This document shows, piece by piece, positions 1-6,453 of a stretch of 25,297 bases of DNA; position 1 is the first letter of the stretch, and each line of letters opens with the position of its first letter. Location: positions 1-25,297 of the forward strand of contig DATLXH010000118.1 in NCBI GenBank assembly GCA_035576005.1, written 5' to 3'. This DNA is from DATLXH01 sp035576005 (lineage in GTDB: Bacteria > Acidobacteriota > Thermoanaerobaculia > Gp7-AA8). The notes below the pieces were generated by a model, which was not told the origin of the DNA, made no database searches, and worked only from the letters and a program-made list of their open reading frames with translations. The translations under genes and the position numbers were made by a program.

Positions 1-165
1 AGGGGCCGCGAGAGATACGAAGACCTCGCCCTTTTCGACGGACTGGCGAGACTTTCACGCCCCTCTCCCTGCTTCGCTCCGCTCGCTTCCCTCTCCCCGC
101 CGGGGAGAGGGATACGCCGCTTCGCGGCTCAACGACGTCAGTCAGTGAACCGGTGACTTCAGAAG
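1..165. repeat. Dispersed intergenic repeat, partial copy A
   Basis: This stretch is nearly identical, in the same orientation, to 21021-21191. The differences I see are a 5-bp tandem insertion and one extra T in the second copy, plus a few substitutions near the right end. It contains a GC-rich hairpin (ctctccccgccggggagag) and no plausible gene. The window starts inside the element: the left arm seen at 20974-21024 of the other copy is missing here. It resembles the palindromic intergenic repeats common in large soil-bacterial genomes. Its function is unknown. Confidence 0.85.
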
Positions 166-393
166 GGGAGAACAGCGGGGAACCCTGGTGAAGGTGTGAT
201 GAGCTTGAGTGCCTCGAAGCCGCCGAAGTGGCGACATCGATGCCGCCCCTTGCGGGGCTAACAACCTCCTGCTCCCCACGTCCTCGGCCTACGGCCGGGG
301 CTACAACGACTCCGCGCCTTTTCGGCCCTTCCTGTTCCATCTCCCGGAGCGCAGTTCAGTTCTTCAGCAGCGATCAATCCCACGAGACGAACC
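166..393. other. Intergenic region without a supported gene
   Basis: Short open frames on both strands here have low-complexity, Arg/Pro/Ser-rich translations typical of GC-rich non-coding DNA, and none resembles a protein family. A small GC hairpin (gccccttgcggggc, about 244-257) and a C/G-rich stretch are present. The region lies downstream of the minus-strand gene ending at 394. I see no convincing terminator with a T-tract. Confidence 0.6.
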
Positions 394-633
394 TCAGGTG
401 GCCACGGCGCCGCGAAGTACAGCCTGAAGGCCGAGCATTGCGCCGACCGTGGCTTCGAAACCGCCACGCATTTTCAGAACCCCCGAAAAAATCAGCAGAT
501 CCTGCGCACTCGAGATCTCGACCAGACCGCCCTCAGCCACGGCCTCGCGCACAAGTCGCGCAGCTTTCTCCTGACCAAAAATCAGGGCAAGCTTGCCGTG
601 AGCGAGCTCGTTGAAATAGTTTTCGTCACCCAT
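394..633 (-). CDS. 79-aa orphan protein downstream of the PAS-array gene
   Basis: I do not recognise this family. The 79-residue product is mostly helical in appearance. It has an acidic start (MGDENYFNEL), a mixed charged/hydrophobic middle with LARLVREAV-like spacing, and a Gly/Ala/Leu-rich C-terminus (about residues 55-79). It has no signal peptide and no cysteine. It starts 15 nt after the stop of the PAS protein on the same strand, so the two are probably co-transcribed. Its composition looks like real protein rather than an antisense shadow, and no better gene covers this stretch. Given its partner it may be a small adaptor for the PAS protein, but that is only inference from position. 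Confidence 0.6.
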   Translation of the reverse strand: MGDENYFNELAHGKLALIFGQEKAARLVREAVAEGGLVEISSAQDLLIFSGVLKMRGGFEATVGAMLGLQAVLRGAVAT

Positions 634-648
634 TCATCACTCGCCGAT

Positions 649-2400
649 TCACCGTTTGACGATCTGCTCGAGTTCCTTCACCCGACTCTCGGCAGCGTCT
701 TTCTTTTTCCGCATCTCGATGAACTCACGCTCGAACTGGCTGCTCTGTTCAGCCAGCTCTTTCGCGAACACTTCTGCGGCGCGACGCGTCTCGGCTTCGA
801 GCTCCATGAGATGTCTCTCGGCAGCCTTCCGGGCCGTCACGTCGCGAATCGCCGCCGTCACGAGCGTTCCATCGTCACTTTCCAGAGGACTGAGCATGAT
901 CTCGATCGGAAACGAATGCCCATCCTTCCGTAAACCGCACAGCTCGAGACCTGCACCCATCTGCTGGATCGTCGAATCCTTTGAAGAACCTTTCTCTCCT
1001 GCGACGAGCCTCTCGGCGAAGCCCTCCGGTATGATGCTTTTTACCCGCTGTCCGACCAACTCGTCACGTCGGTAGCCGAACACCTTCTCGGCTTGAAGGT
1101 TCAGAAGCACGATCTCGCCCGTCTGATCGACGATGACCATTGCGTCAGGAGCAGCTTCGAGAAGGCCCCGGTATCTCGCCTCCATCTGGACCAGATGCTG
1201 CTCAGCGGCTTTGCGTTTGGTGATATCGCAAAGCGCTGCGATGAGAAGACTCCCTTCCTGGCTATCCAAAGGGCTCAGGCGAACCTCGAGGGGGAATTTG
1301 CTCCCGTCGCTTCGGCAACCTTCCAGCTCAACGACAGTCTCCTGAGCAGGGTTCGGTGAGGAATCTTCCTCCGTTATCCTCTCGGGAAATCCCTCCGGAA
1401 TGATGTTGGTGACCTTCTGTCCCAGAAGCTCGTCGCGTCGATATCCAAATACCTTCTCGGTCTGAAGATTCAGCAGCTCGATTTCTCCCGACTGGTTCAC
1501 GATGACCATGCCGTAGGGAGCGGCCTCCAACAGCTCACGATTCCTGGCCTCCATCTGAACGAGATGCTCTTCGGCCGTTTTCCGCCTCGTGATGTCGCGA
1601 ATCGCTGCGGTGACCAGAATGCCCTCAGCACTCTCCAGGGGACTAAGCATGATCTCGATTGGAAAGTCCCGTCCATTCTTGCGACGCCCATGAAGCTCGA
1701 GGCCTGTTCCCATCTGCTGAATGACGGGGTCGTCAACGGACCCGTCTCCACCTGCGATGAGACGCTCGGCGAAACCTTCCGGGATGATGTTGACGACCTT
1801 CTGGCCGAGGAGCTCGTCGCGCCGATATCCGAATACTTTCTCAGCCTGTAGGTTCAAAAGTACGATCTCGCCTGCCTGATTCACGACGACCATTGCATCC
1901 GGGGCGGCTTCGAGCAGGCCCCGATACTTCGCCTCGATTGCATACCGTTCGCTCACATCGCGGCTGACCTCGGAGAATCCGTACAGAGCCCCAGCGGGAT
2001 CGCGCAGAGCAGTAAGAACGACATTTGCCCGGAAGCGTGAGCCATCCTTGCGAATCCGCCACCCCTCCACCTCATGCCTCCCGGTAGATGACGCGCTTCG
2101 AAGGACTTTCTCCGGTGTCCCGGCAGCGAGGTCTTCCGGTGAATAAAAGCCCGAGAAATCCTCGCCGATGATCTCCGCTGCTGCATAGCCATGAATCAAC
2201 TCCGCGCCAGCGTTCCAGCTGATTACCCGTCCGACGGGATCGAGCATGAAGATCGCGTAATCCTGGACGCGCTCGACGAGCATTCTGTACCGTTCCTCGC
2301 TCTCCCGCAGCTCGTGTTCCGCGAGCTGCCTCTTACCCGTTTCGGACAGATCCCCAGCCACCCGATCGCTCGAACGTCTCAGTGGAACGTCATGCTTCAT
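649..2400 (-). CDS. Cytoplasmic protein of four tandem PAS domains with C-terminal coiled coil
   Basis: The protein is a 583-residue soluble sensor array. Numbered from a GTG at 2418, PAS domains lie at about 39-157, 163-281, 291-406 and 413-530, followed by a charged coiled coil (530-589). Domains 2-4 are close relatives of each other: each has LLEAAP near the start, EKVFGYRRDEL, NIIPEGF or SIIPEGF, SPLxS and AAxxDxT, at a spacing of about 123-128 residues, which points to internal duplication. There is no transmembrane segment, histidine kinase, GGDEF, EAL or HTH domain, so any output must pass through a partner. I chose the ATG at 2400 because gaggagaaggct sits directly upstream; the GTG at 2418 would place that Shine-Dalgarno site inside the gene. 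Its neighbours are the selenoperoxiredoxin 186 nt upstream and the 79-aa orphan gene 15 nt downstream. Confidence 0.9.
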   Translation of the reverse strand: MKHDVPLRRSSDRVAGDLSETGKRQLAEHELRESEERYRMLVERVQDYAIFMLDPVGRVISWNAGAELIHGYAAAEIIGEDFSGFYSPEDLAAGTPEKVLRSASSTGRHEVEGWRIRKDGSRFRANVVLTALRDPAGALYGFSEVSRDVSERYAIEAKYRGLLEAAPDAMVVVNQAGEIVLLNLQAEKVFGYRRDELLGQKVVNIIPEGFAERLIAGGDGSVDDPVIQQMGTGLELHGRRKNGRDFPIEIMLSPLESAEGILVTAAIRDITRRKTAEEHLVQMEARNRELLEAAPYGMVIVNQSGEIELLNLQTEKVFGYRRDELLGQKVTNIIPEGFPERITEEDSSPNPAQETVVELEGCRSDGSKFPLEVRLSPLDSQEGSLLIAALCDITKRKAAEQHLVQMEARYRGLLEAAPDAMVIVDQTGEIVLLNLQAEKVFGYRRDELVGQRVKSIIPEGFAERLVAGEKGSSKDSTIQQMGAGLELCGLRKDGHSFPIEIMLSPLESDDGTLVTAAIRDVTARKAAERHLMELEAETRRAAEVFAKELAEQSSQFEREFIEMRKKKDAAESRVKELEQIVKR

Positions 2401-2586
2401 AGCCTTCTCCTCTCGCACGTGACATTGAGATCAGACGCTGTCTGCGTGCCAATCTTCGGTGAACCATGGCCACTCGTCCTCGCGACCACCTCGGATAAGC
2501 GGTCTTCCACCAACATAGGAGCGAATCGTCGCAAAATCGCCGTGCGCTTCGCATCCAGGCCACTCTCCGTCTGTGAGAAATGCACG

Positions 2587-3081
2587 CTAGAGCCTCGTAA
2601 CCAGCTCTTTGACGAACGTCGCGGGCTTCACGTTCGGATGCACTTCGACTATGCCACCCTGGTCACCGATCACGTAAGCAATCCGCCGCGCGTACTCGGC
2701 GTTTTTTCGCTGACATGCCCCGTACGCCAATCCGATCGAACGATCGACGTCGGAGATCAGACTGAAAGGAAGAGCGAGCTTCTGCGCAAAGTCACGGCTC
2801 TCGGTTACCGAATCGAAACTGCAACCGATTACGACGACCTTTCGGCTCTCAAATTCGTGGTGATAGTTCCGAAACTCGGAACCTTCCTTCTTTCAGCCAG
2901 GGCTGTTCACCCTTGGAAAGAACCAGAGAACCACGCGGCTTCCGCGATAGTCATTCAGCTCGACCGTCTTGCCGTTTTGATCCGTGGCTCGGAAGTCGGG
3001 CGCCTGATCTCCCGCCGTGAGCGGGAGCGGCGGCGCGAAGAGCGACTCCGCCGCAAACCGAATCATTCCGATCCAGGACAT
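2587..3081 (-). CDS. Selenocysteine-containing peroxiredoxin (AhpC/TSA, Bcp-like), in-frame UGA at codon 63
   Basis: This is a thiol- (here selenol-) dependent peroxidase of the AhpC/TSA thioredoxin fold, which reduces hydroperoxides in the cytoplasm. The frame runs 164 residues from ATG 3081 to TAG 2587-2589, with one internal TGA at 2893-2895. Before it come GDQAPDF (24-30) and VVLWFFP (50-56). The active site reads P56-R-V-N-S60-P-G-U63, matching the family PxxxT/SxxC with selenocysteine in place of the peroxidatic cysteine. After it come KKEGSEFRN, VVVIGCSFDS (82-91), FSLISDVD (106-113), the conserved Arg near 132-133 and YVIGDQG. No frameshift is needed. The Bcp-type resolving Cys five residues on is absent (Gly67); C87 and C123 remain. 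The start follows a TACAAT box 7 nt upstream; an ATG at 3090 is the alternative. A selenoprotein is much more likely than a nonsense mutation, because the codon falls exactly on the catalytic residue. Confidence 0.9.
2866..2882 (-). promoter_or_regulatory. SECIS-like hairpin for UGA recoding
   Basis: On the minus strand, 10 nt after the UGA at 2895-2893, there is a perfect 6-bp stem GUUCCG/CGGAAC closing a 5-nt loop AGUUU. A further G-U pair can form at its base. Bacterial SECIS elements lie inside the coding sequence just downstream of the UGA, with a short apical loop that carries a G among its first two bases, roughly 16-37 nt from the UGA. This hairpin fits: the loop begins 16 nt after the UGA and its second base is G. 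SelB is expected to bind it. Confidence 0.75.
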
Positions 3082-3088
3082 TGGGGAC

Positions 3089-3094
3089 ATTGTA
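3089..3094 (-). promoter_or_regulatory. Candidate -10 box (TACAAT) of the selenoperoxiredoxin gene
   Basis: TACAAT on the minus strand ends 7 nt before the ATG at 3081, so transcription would start at or next to the start codon. No Shine-Dalgarno sequence lies in the 7-nt gap (gtcccca). This supports both the MSWIG start and a leaderless mRNA. No clear -35 is visible. Confidence 0.45.
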
Positions 3095-3138
3095 TCGTCC
3101 CGGTGATCCGGGTAGCGAGACAACGGCTCATTGCTTGG

Positions 3139-3144
3139 TAAACT
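3139..3144 (+). promoter_or_regulatory. Candidate -10 box (TAAACT) of the GNAT gene
   Basis: TAAACT is followed by 7 nt (gactctc) and the ATG at 3152. There is no Shine-Dalgarno sequence, so the mRNA would be leaderless. The box lies back to back with the peroxiredoxin promoter in a 70-nt divergent intergenic region. Confidence 0.45.
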
Positions 3145-3151
3145 GACTCTC

Positions 3152-3619
3152 ATGACCGACCGAGTCCCACCGAAGTTTCGCGACGCCACGCGTCATGACA
3201 TCCCGGCGATCATTTCATTTCAGCTCGCGATGGCTTCTGAAACCGAAGACGTCGAGCTCGATCGCTACGTCTGTGCGCGCGGAGTCGAAGCTGTTTTCGA
3301 GGACCGCTCGCTTGGCCGATACTTCATTGTCGAGTCCAACGGCCAGGTGATTGCTTCCCTGCTCATCACGTACGAATGGAGCGACTGGCGAAACGGTGTC
3401 GTCTGGTGGATTCAGAGCGTTTATGTCGCACCCGAATCGAGACGATCGGGTGTGTACTCGGGCCTCTATCAATACGTGAAGCGGCTTGCTGTTGCTGACG
3501 AAAAGGTTCGGGGCATCCGCCTCTACGTAGACCGACGCAATCGTGCTGCTCAGGACACGTATCGAAATCTCGGCATGGATGGCGAGCACTACCAGGTCTT
3601 CGAGTGGATGCGTCCGTAG
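3152..3619 (+). CDS. GNAT-family N-acetyltransferase
   Basis: The 155-residue protein has the single-domain GNAT layout. Motif A reads VYVAPESRRSGVYSGLY at about residues 90-106, with RRSGVY taking the place of the usual Q/RxxGxG/A acetyl-CoA pyrophosphate loop. Motif B reads NRAAQDTYRNLGM at about 132-144. The N-terminus carries the usual beta1-alpha1 (KFRDATRHDIPAI). It transfers an acetyl group from acetyl-CoA to an amine; the substrate cannot be told from sequence. I chose ATG 3152 because of the TAAACT box 7 nt upstream; a TTG at 3131 is the longer alternative. Its stop lies inside the next gene (16-nt overlap), so the two are co-transcribed and probably translationally coupled. Confidence 0.88.
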   Translation: MTDRVPPKFRDATRHDIPAIISFQLAMASETEDVELDRYVCARGVEAVFEDRSLGRYFIVESNGQVIASLLITYEWSDWRNGVVWWIQSVYVAPESRRSGVYSGLYQYVKRLAVADEKVRGIRLYVDRRNRAAQDTYRNLGMDGEHYQVFEWMRP

Positions 3620-4551
3620 CAGCGTCGCAGTACCTGGCTCCTGAAGTGTCCGGACGTCCCTCCCCTCGCCACCGGGCCGTCTGGATGCTCGTCGCATCCG
3701 CGACGTTGTTCGGACTGATGGCATTTTCGGCGAAGCTTGCGTCCGCAAGGCTCTCGGGAGCACAGATCGCGATGGTTCGCTTCTCCGTTGGTGCGATCCC
3801 GTTCCTGGCCGTCGCGCGTTACCGGCGCGAGGCGTGGGCCTTCCAACGCACGGACCTCCTCTTCTACCGCGGCTTTTTCGGCGGCGTGGCGGTGCTTTTC
3901 TATTTCGTCGCCATCTCCCACATACCGCTGGGACTCGCCACGTTACTCAATTACACCGCGCCGATTTTCAGCGGAATGTTTGCAGCGATCTTCATAGGCG
4001 AATCGGTCCGTGCGCGCGCTGTGCTTCCCCTCCTCCTGGCGTTTGCCGGGATCTTTCTCGTCGTACGCGCCAACGCCCTGCCGGGCGAAGCTCTCGGATT
4101 TGGCAGATGGGAGCTGCTCGGACTCTTTTCCGCCATCCTCTCAGGCGCCGCCGTGACTGCGATCCGCGTCGCGCGACGGACCGAAAGCTCCTGGTCGATC
4201 TACGCGAGCTTCACGTTGTTCGGATGGCTGGCTACGGTGCCATTCGCCATTGCCCAGTGGAAGCATCCGACACTCACTGAGTGGGGACTGCTCCTGGCAG
4301 TCGGAATCACCTCCATCGGCGCTCAACTGCTCATGACATCGGCCCTCCGCTGGGTCGACGCGGTAACCGCAGGGGCCATCTCGCAACTAGCCGTGATCAT
4401 CTCGATGTTCCTTGGCGCACTCTGGCTGAGCGAGCTGCCGACCGTGATGGGCATGGCAGGAAGCCTGTTGACCATCGGAGGCGTAATCATGGTCATTATC
4501 CTCACGTCGAAACCTGTGCCTTCGGCCTTCGATGAGCCCGCCGAACAGTAG
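3604..4551 (+). CDS. EamA/DMT-superfamily transporter, 10 TM
   Basis: This inner-membrane carrier of 315 residues has two repeated EamA halves, the normal length for the family. Hydrophobic segments start near WMLVASATLFGLMAFSAKLA (27-46) and continue as ten helices. The first half ends with LVVRANALPG (about 150-160), and the second half contains ALRWVDAVTAGAISQLAVI, the typical family segment. Such proteins export metabolites or amino acids; the substrate is unknown. The GTG start at 3604 overlaps the GNAT gene by 16 nt and has an AGG about 8 nt upstream; an internal GTG near codon 15 is also possible. Pairing with an acetyltransferase could mean modification plus export of a small molecule, but that is inference. 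It converges on the AI-2E-family gene with only 24 nt between stops. Confidence 0.9.
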   Translation: MDASVAASQYLAPEVSGRPSPRHRAVWMLVASATLFGLMAFSAKLASARLSGAQIAMVRFSVGAIPFLAVARYRREAWAFQRTDLLFYRGFFGGVAVLFYFVAISHIPLGLATLLNYTAPIFSGMFAAIFIGESVRARAVLPLLLAFAGIFLVVRANALPGEALGFGRWELLGLFSAILSGAAVTAIRVARRTESSWSIYASFTLFGWLATVPFAIAQWKHPTLTEWGLLLAVGITSIGAQLLMTSALRWVDAVTAGAISQLAVIISMFLGALWLSELPTVMGMAGSLLTIGGVIMVIILTSKPVPSAFDEPAEQ

Positions 4552-4575
4552 ACCCTCGCGGGAAATGCAGGATCG

Positions 4576-5739
4576 TCAGACCTCGACTGTCTGCACTTCG
4601 ACCGACTGCTCGTGCTCGTGCTTGCTCTTGAGCGCATCGCGGTAAAGGTACTGATAGATCCGGATTACGGTCGAGACCAGGGCGAAGAGCAACGGGCCGA
4701 GCACGAGTCCGATGAAACCGAAGGCGCTGATGCCGCCCAGGATCGAGAAAAGGATCATGATCGCCGACATGTCGGTTCGCCCCTTCATCGCCCAGGGACG
4801 GATGAAGTTGTCGACCGTCGAAACGACGGCCACACCCCATACCACGAGGAAAATCGCCATCCCGTAACCTTCCCCTTTGGCACCTGCCGCGACAAAGAGA
4901 TAGGTCGCCGAGGGGATCCAGACCGCCGCGGCCCCAACCATCGGCAGCAGCGAGAACACTGCGGCGACGGCGCCCCAGAAGATCGAACCGGGGATCCCTG
5001 CAATCGCAAGCCCGATTCCCGTAACGACTCCCTGAGCCAGCGCAGTGAGCACCTGCCCGCGGAACGTCGCATTGATCACGTCATCGAACTTCTTGAGGAT
5101 CTCGCGATCGAACTCATCCGGAAAGGGCGACAGAGACACCAGGACCTGCACGAAACGTTTTCCATCCGTGTAGAAGAGGAAGCTCGCCAGCAGCATCAGA
5201 ACGAATCCGACTACCAGCCCGACGAGACCTCCGAGAAGTTTCCCGCCGTACTGTGCAACGAATCCGGGAATCCCGCGGACGATCCCGATAATCATCCCCC
5301 GGATGTTGAGCGCGGACGGGTCGAATGAGGGAACAAAGCGTTTGACCCATCCGAGGTAACGCTCGGGATTGATGGAACTGAGACGGGCTGAGACATCCGC
5401 ATCCTTCATCTGATCGACCAGAGAGTTCGCCTCCTGAACGAGAAGAAGGATCATCAGCAGTGCCGGAATCACGAGGACAAGCGTGATCCCGAGAAGCATG
5501 ACGAGCGCAGAAGCGTTCGGTCTGTCTTTCAGCTTCCGACAGACACGTTCATAGAGGCCGAAAGTGAGTGTGACAACCAGGGCCCCGAGAATGATCGGAG
5601 TAATGAACGGAAGGAGCACGCGGGAAACGCCGTACAGGACGACGAGAGCGATGAGGATGAACAGGACAATCGAGAGCCGTCTTCGTCTCCGCTCTGCCTG
5701 GGTCTGTGGCTGGAGAATATCCCCCTGATCAATCGTCAT
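4576..5739 (-). CDS. AI-2E family transporter (UPF0118/PerM-like permease)
   Basis: The 387-residue inner-membrane protein has the family architecture. An N-terminal pair of helices lies at about 22-66 (LSIVLFILIALVVLYGVSRV and onward), a third at about 77-103, then a soluble loop (about 105-165). A C-terminal block of helices includes FLFYTDGKRF, FRGQVLTALAQGVVTGIGLAIAGIPG and VDNFIRPWAMKGR, motifs conserved in the family. Members have been linked to AI-2 export, Na+/H+ antiport or general solute export, so the substrate should not be assumed. The N-terminus is Arg-rich (ERRRRR) and the C-terminus His/Glu-rich. The ATG at 5739 has taggcgg a few nt upstream. A TATACC box about 40 nt upstream is a possible -10. 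It is monocistronic as far as can be seen. Confidence 0.92.
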   Translation of the reverse strand: MTIDQGDILQPQTQAERRRRRLSIVLFILIALVVLYGVSRVLLPFITPIILGALVVTLTFGLYERVCRKLKDRPNASALVMLLGITLVLVIPALLMILLLVQEANSLVDQMKDADVSARLSSINPERYLGWVKRFVPSFDPSALNIRGMIIGIVRGIPGFVAQYGGKLLGGLVGLVVGFVLMLLASFLFYTDGKRFVQVLVSLSPFPDEFDREILKKFDDVINATFRGQVLTALAQGVVTGIGLAIAGIPGSIFWGAVAAVFSLLPMVGAAAVWIPSATYLFVAAGAKGEGYGMAIFLVVWGVAVVSTVDNFIRPWAMKGRTDMSAIMILFSILGGISAFGFIGLVLGPLLFALVSTVIRIYQYLYRDALKSKHEHEQSVEVQTVEV

Positions 5740-5846
5740 GAAATCCGCCTACGCAAACCTCAGGCCTGCGGTGAGCCATGGTATAGCCTGCGGACAGCAA
5801 CTGCGGGCCGGAGTCTGGTGCAACGTCGAGTTAGACTGCCGGTTAT

Positions 5847-6158
5847 CTACGGACCGTCATCTTCGTTGGCCCCGGGAAGATTCCTGGAAGAATGAAGGAT
5901 GGCAATGACACTCACCGTGGTACCGGAAACCTGGTAGATCAGGCGATAGCTGCCGCCCAGGATCAGCTCCCTCGATGCAGGCTTGGGGTACTCGCGAACA
6001 CGCCTCCCCCGATTGGGGAAGTCTGCCAGACTCAATGCGGCCTGGTCCGCCTGAACAGCGAGGCTCGCGGCGTAGCTTGGAGAATCCCGCGCGATATAGT
6101 CTACGGCGGCAATCAGATCCGCAATCGCGGATTCAGCCCACTCTACTCGGTAAGGCAC
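5847..6158 (-). CDS. Type II toxin, RelE/ParE superfamily
   Basis: The 103-residue basic protein has the RelE/ParE fold signature. It opens with YRVEWAESAIADLIAAVDYIA (2-23), then FPNRGRRVREYP (49-60), RELILGGSYRLIYQV (64-78) and VSVIAILHSSRNLP (82-95). It also has the conserved Arg in the SYRLIY strand and the C-terminal HSSR typical of ParE-like members. RelE members cleave mRNA in the ribosome and ParE members inhibit gyrase; the sequence does not settle which applies. The GTG start at 6158 overlaps the antitoxin stop by 16 nt, the normal antitoxin-then-toxin order. Confidence 0.88.
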   Translation of the reverse strand: MPYRVEWAESAIADLIAAVDYIARDSPSYAASLAVQADQAALSLADFPNRGRRVREYPKPASRELILGGSYRLIYQVSGTTVSVIAILHSSRNLPGANEDDGP

Positions 6159-6331
6159 TTAGCCAGCCGCTGCTGAACCTCTGAGTGGCTGACGGTTCGG
6201 CCGGCTCCAACGTCGTCAATCCCGAGCTGAATCTTCTGGCGAACGTAGATGTGGTACTGGATGTCTTCAAAGGAAGCGTCTTCCGGAAGAGTTTCGAGGA
6301 TTTTCTGCACCTGGGCCTTTGCGGTGTCCAT
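6143..6331 (-). CDS. Antitoxin of the RelE/ParE-type module
   Basis: The 62-residue protein is encoded just upstream of, and overlapping, the toxin gene. It is mostly helical (AQVQKILETLPEDASFEDIQYHIYVRQKIQLGIDD has that appearance), followed by GRTVSHSEVQQRLAKCL. That last segment resembles the C-terminal toxin-binding tail of small ParD/Phd-like antitoxins. No classical ribbon-helix-helix or HTH is obvious by eye, so the DNA-binding type is uncertain. The perfect palindrome directly upstream (6332-6344) suggests autoregulation. Confidence 0.82.
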   Translation of the reverse strand: MDTAKAQVQKILETLPEDASFEDIQYHIYVRQKIQLGIDDVGAGRTVSHSEVQQRLAKCLTE

Positions 6332-6344
6332 GACTCTAGGAGTC
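6332..6344 (-). promoter_or_regulatory. Palindromic operator candidate overlapping the TA promoter
   Basis: GACTC-CTA-GAGTC is a perfect 5-bp inverted repeat with a 3-nt centre that ends directly at the antitoxin start codon. On the minus strand a TAGACT box overlaps its left arm, 9 nt before the ATG. The palindrome therefore covers the likely -10 and transcription start. That is where antitoxin or complex binding would repress the operon. There is no Shine-Dalgarno sequence. Confidence 0.5.
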
Positions 6345-6453
6345 TACCGCATGTTGGTCACTCGGCTGCTCTGGGGAGCGGATGGCGTCGCCCCCAGTTT
6401 CGCAGGCGGCCTGACTCCGCGGTGAATTGAGTCCAGCCAGGGTGCTAGGACCG

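Noticed and set aside
209..614. Overlapping plus-strand frames of 72 and 128 aa
   Set aside because: They partly overlap the better-supported minus-strand 79-aa gene and have Pro/Ser/Arg-rich non-protein composition.
2191..3141. Plus-strand open frame of 316 aa
   Set aside because: It runs antisense to the PAS and peroxiredoxin genes, has no recognisable domain, and its length reflects GC-rich codon structure on the opposite strand.
2893..3189. A 98-aa truncated peroxiredoxin or a pseudogene with a nonsense mutation
   Set aside because: The downstream frame is intact and homologous without any shift, the stop is TGA rather than TAA/TAG, it falls on the catalytic residue, and a SECIS-like hairpin follows. 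A selenoprotein explains all of these.
4552..4575. Terminator between the convergent EamA and AI-2E-family genes
   Set aside because: The 24-nt gap contains no inverted repeat that I can find.
4612..5328. Plus-strand open frame of 238 aa
   Set aside because: It is antisense to the AI-2E-family gene and has an implausible, highly charged low-complexity translation.
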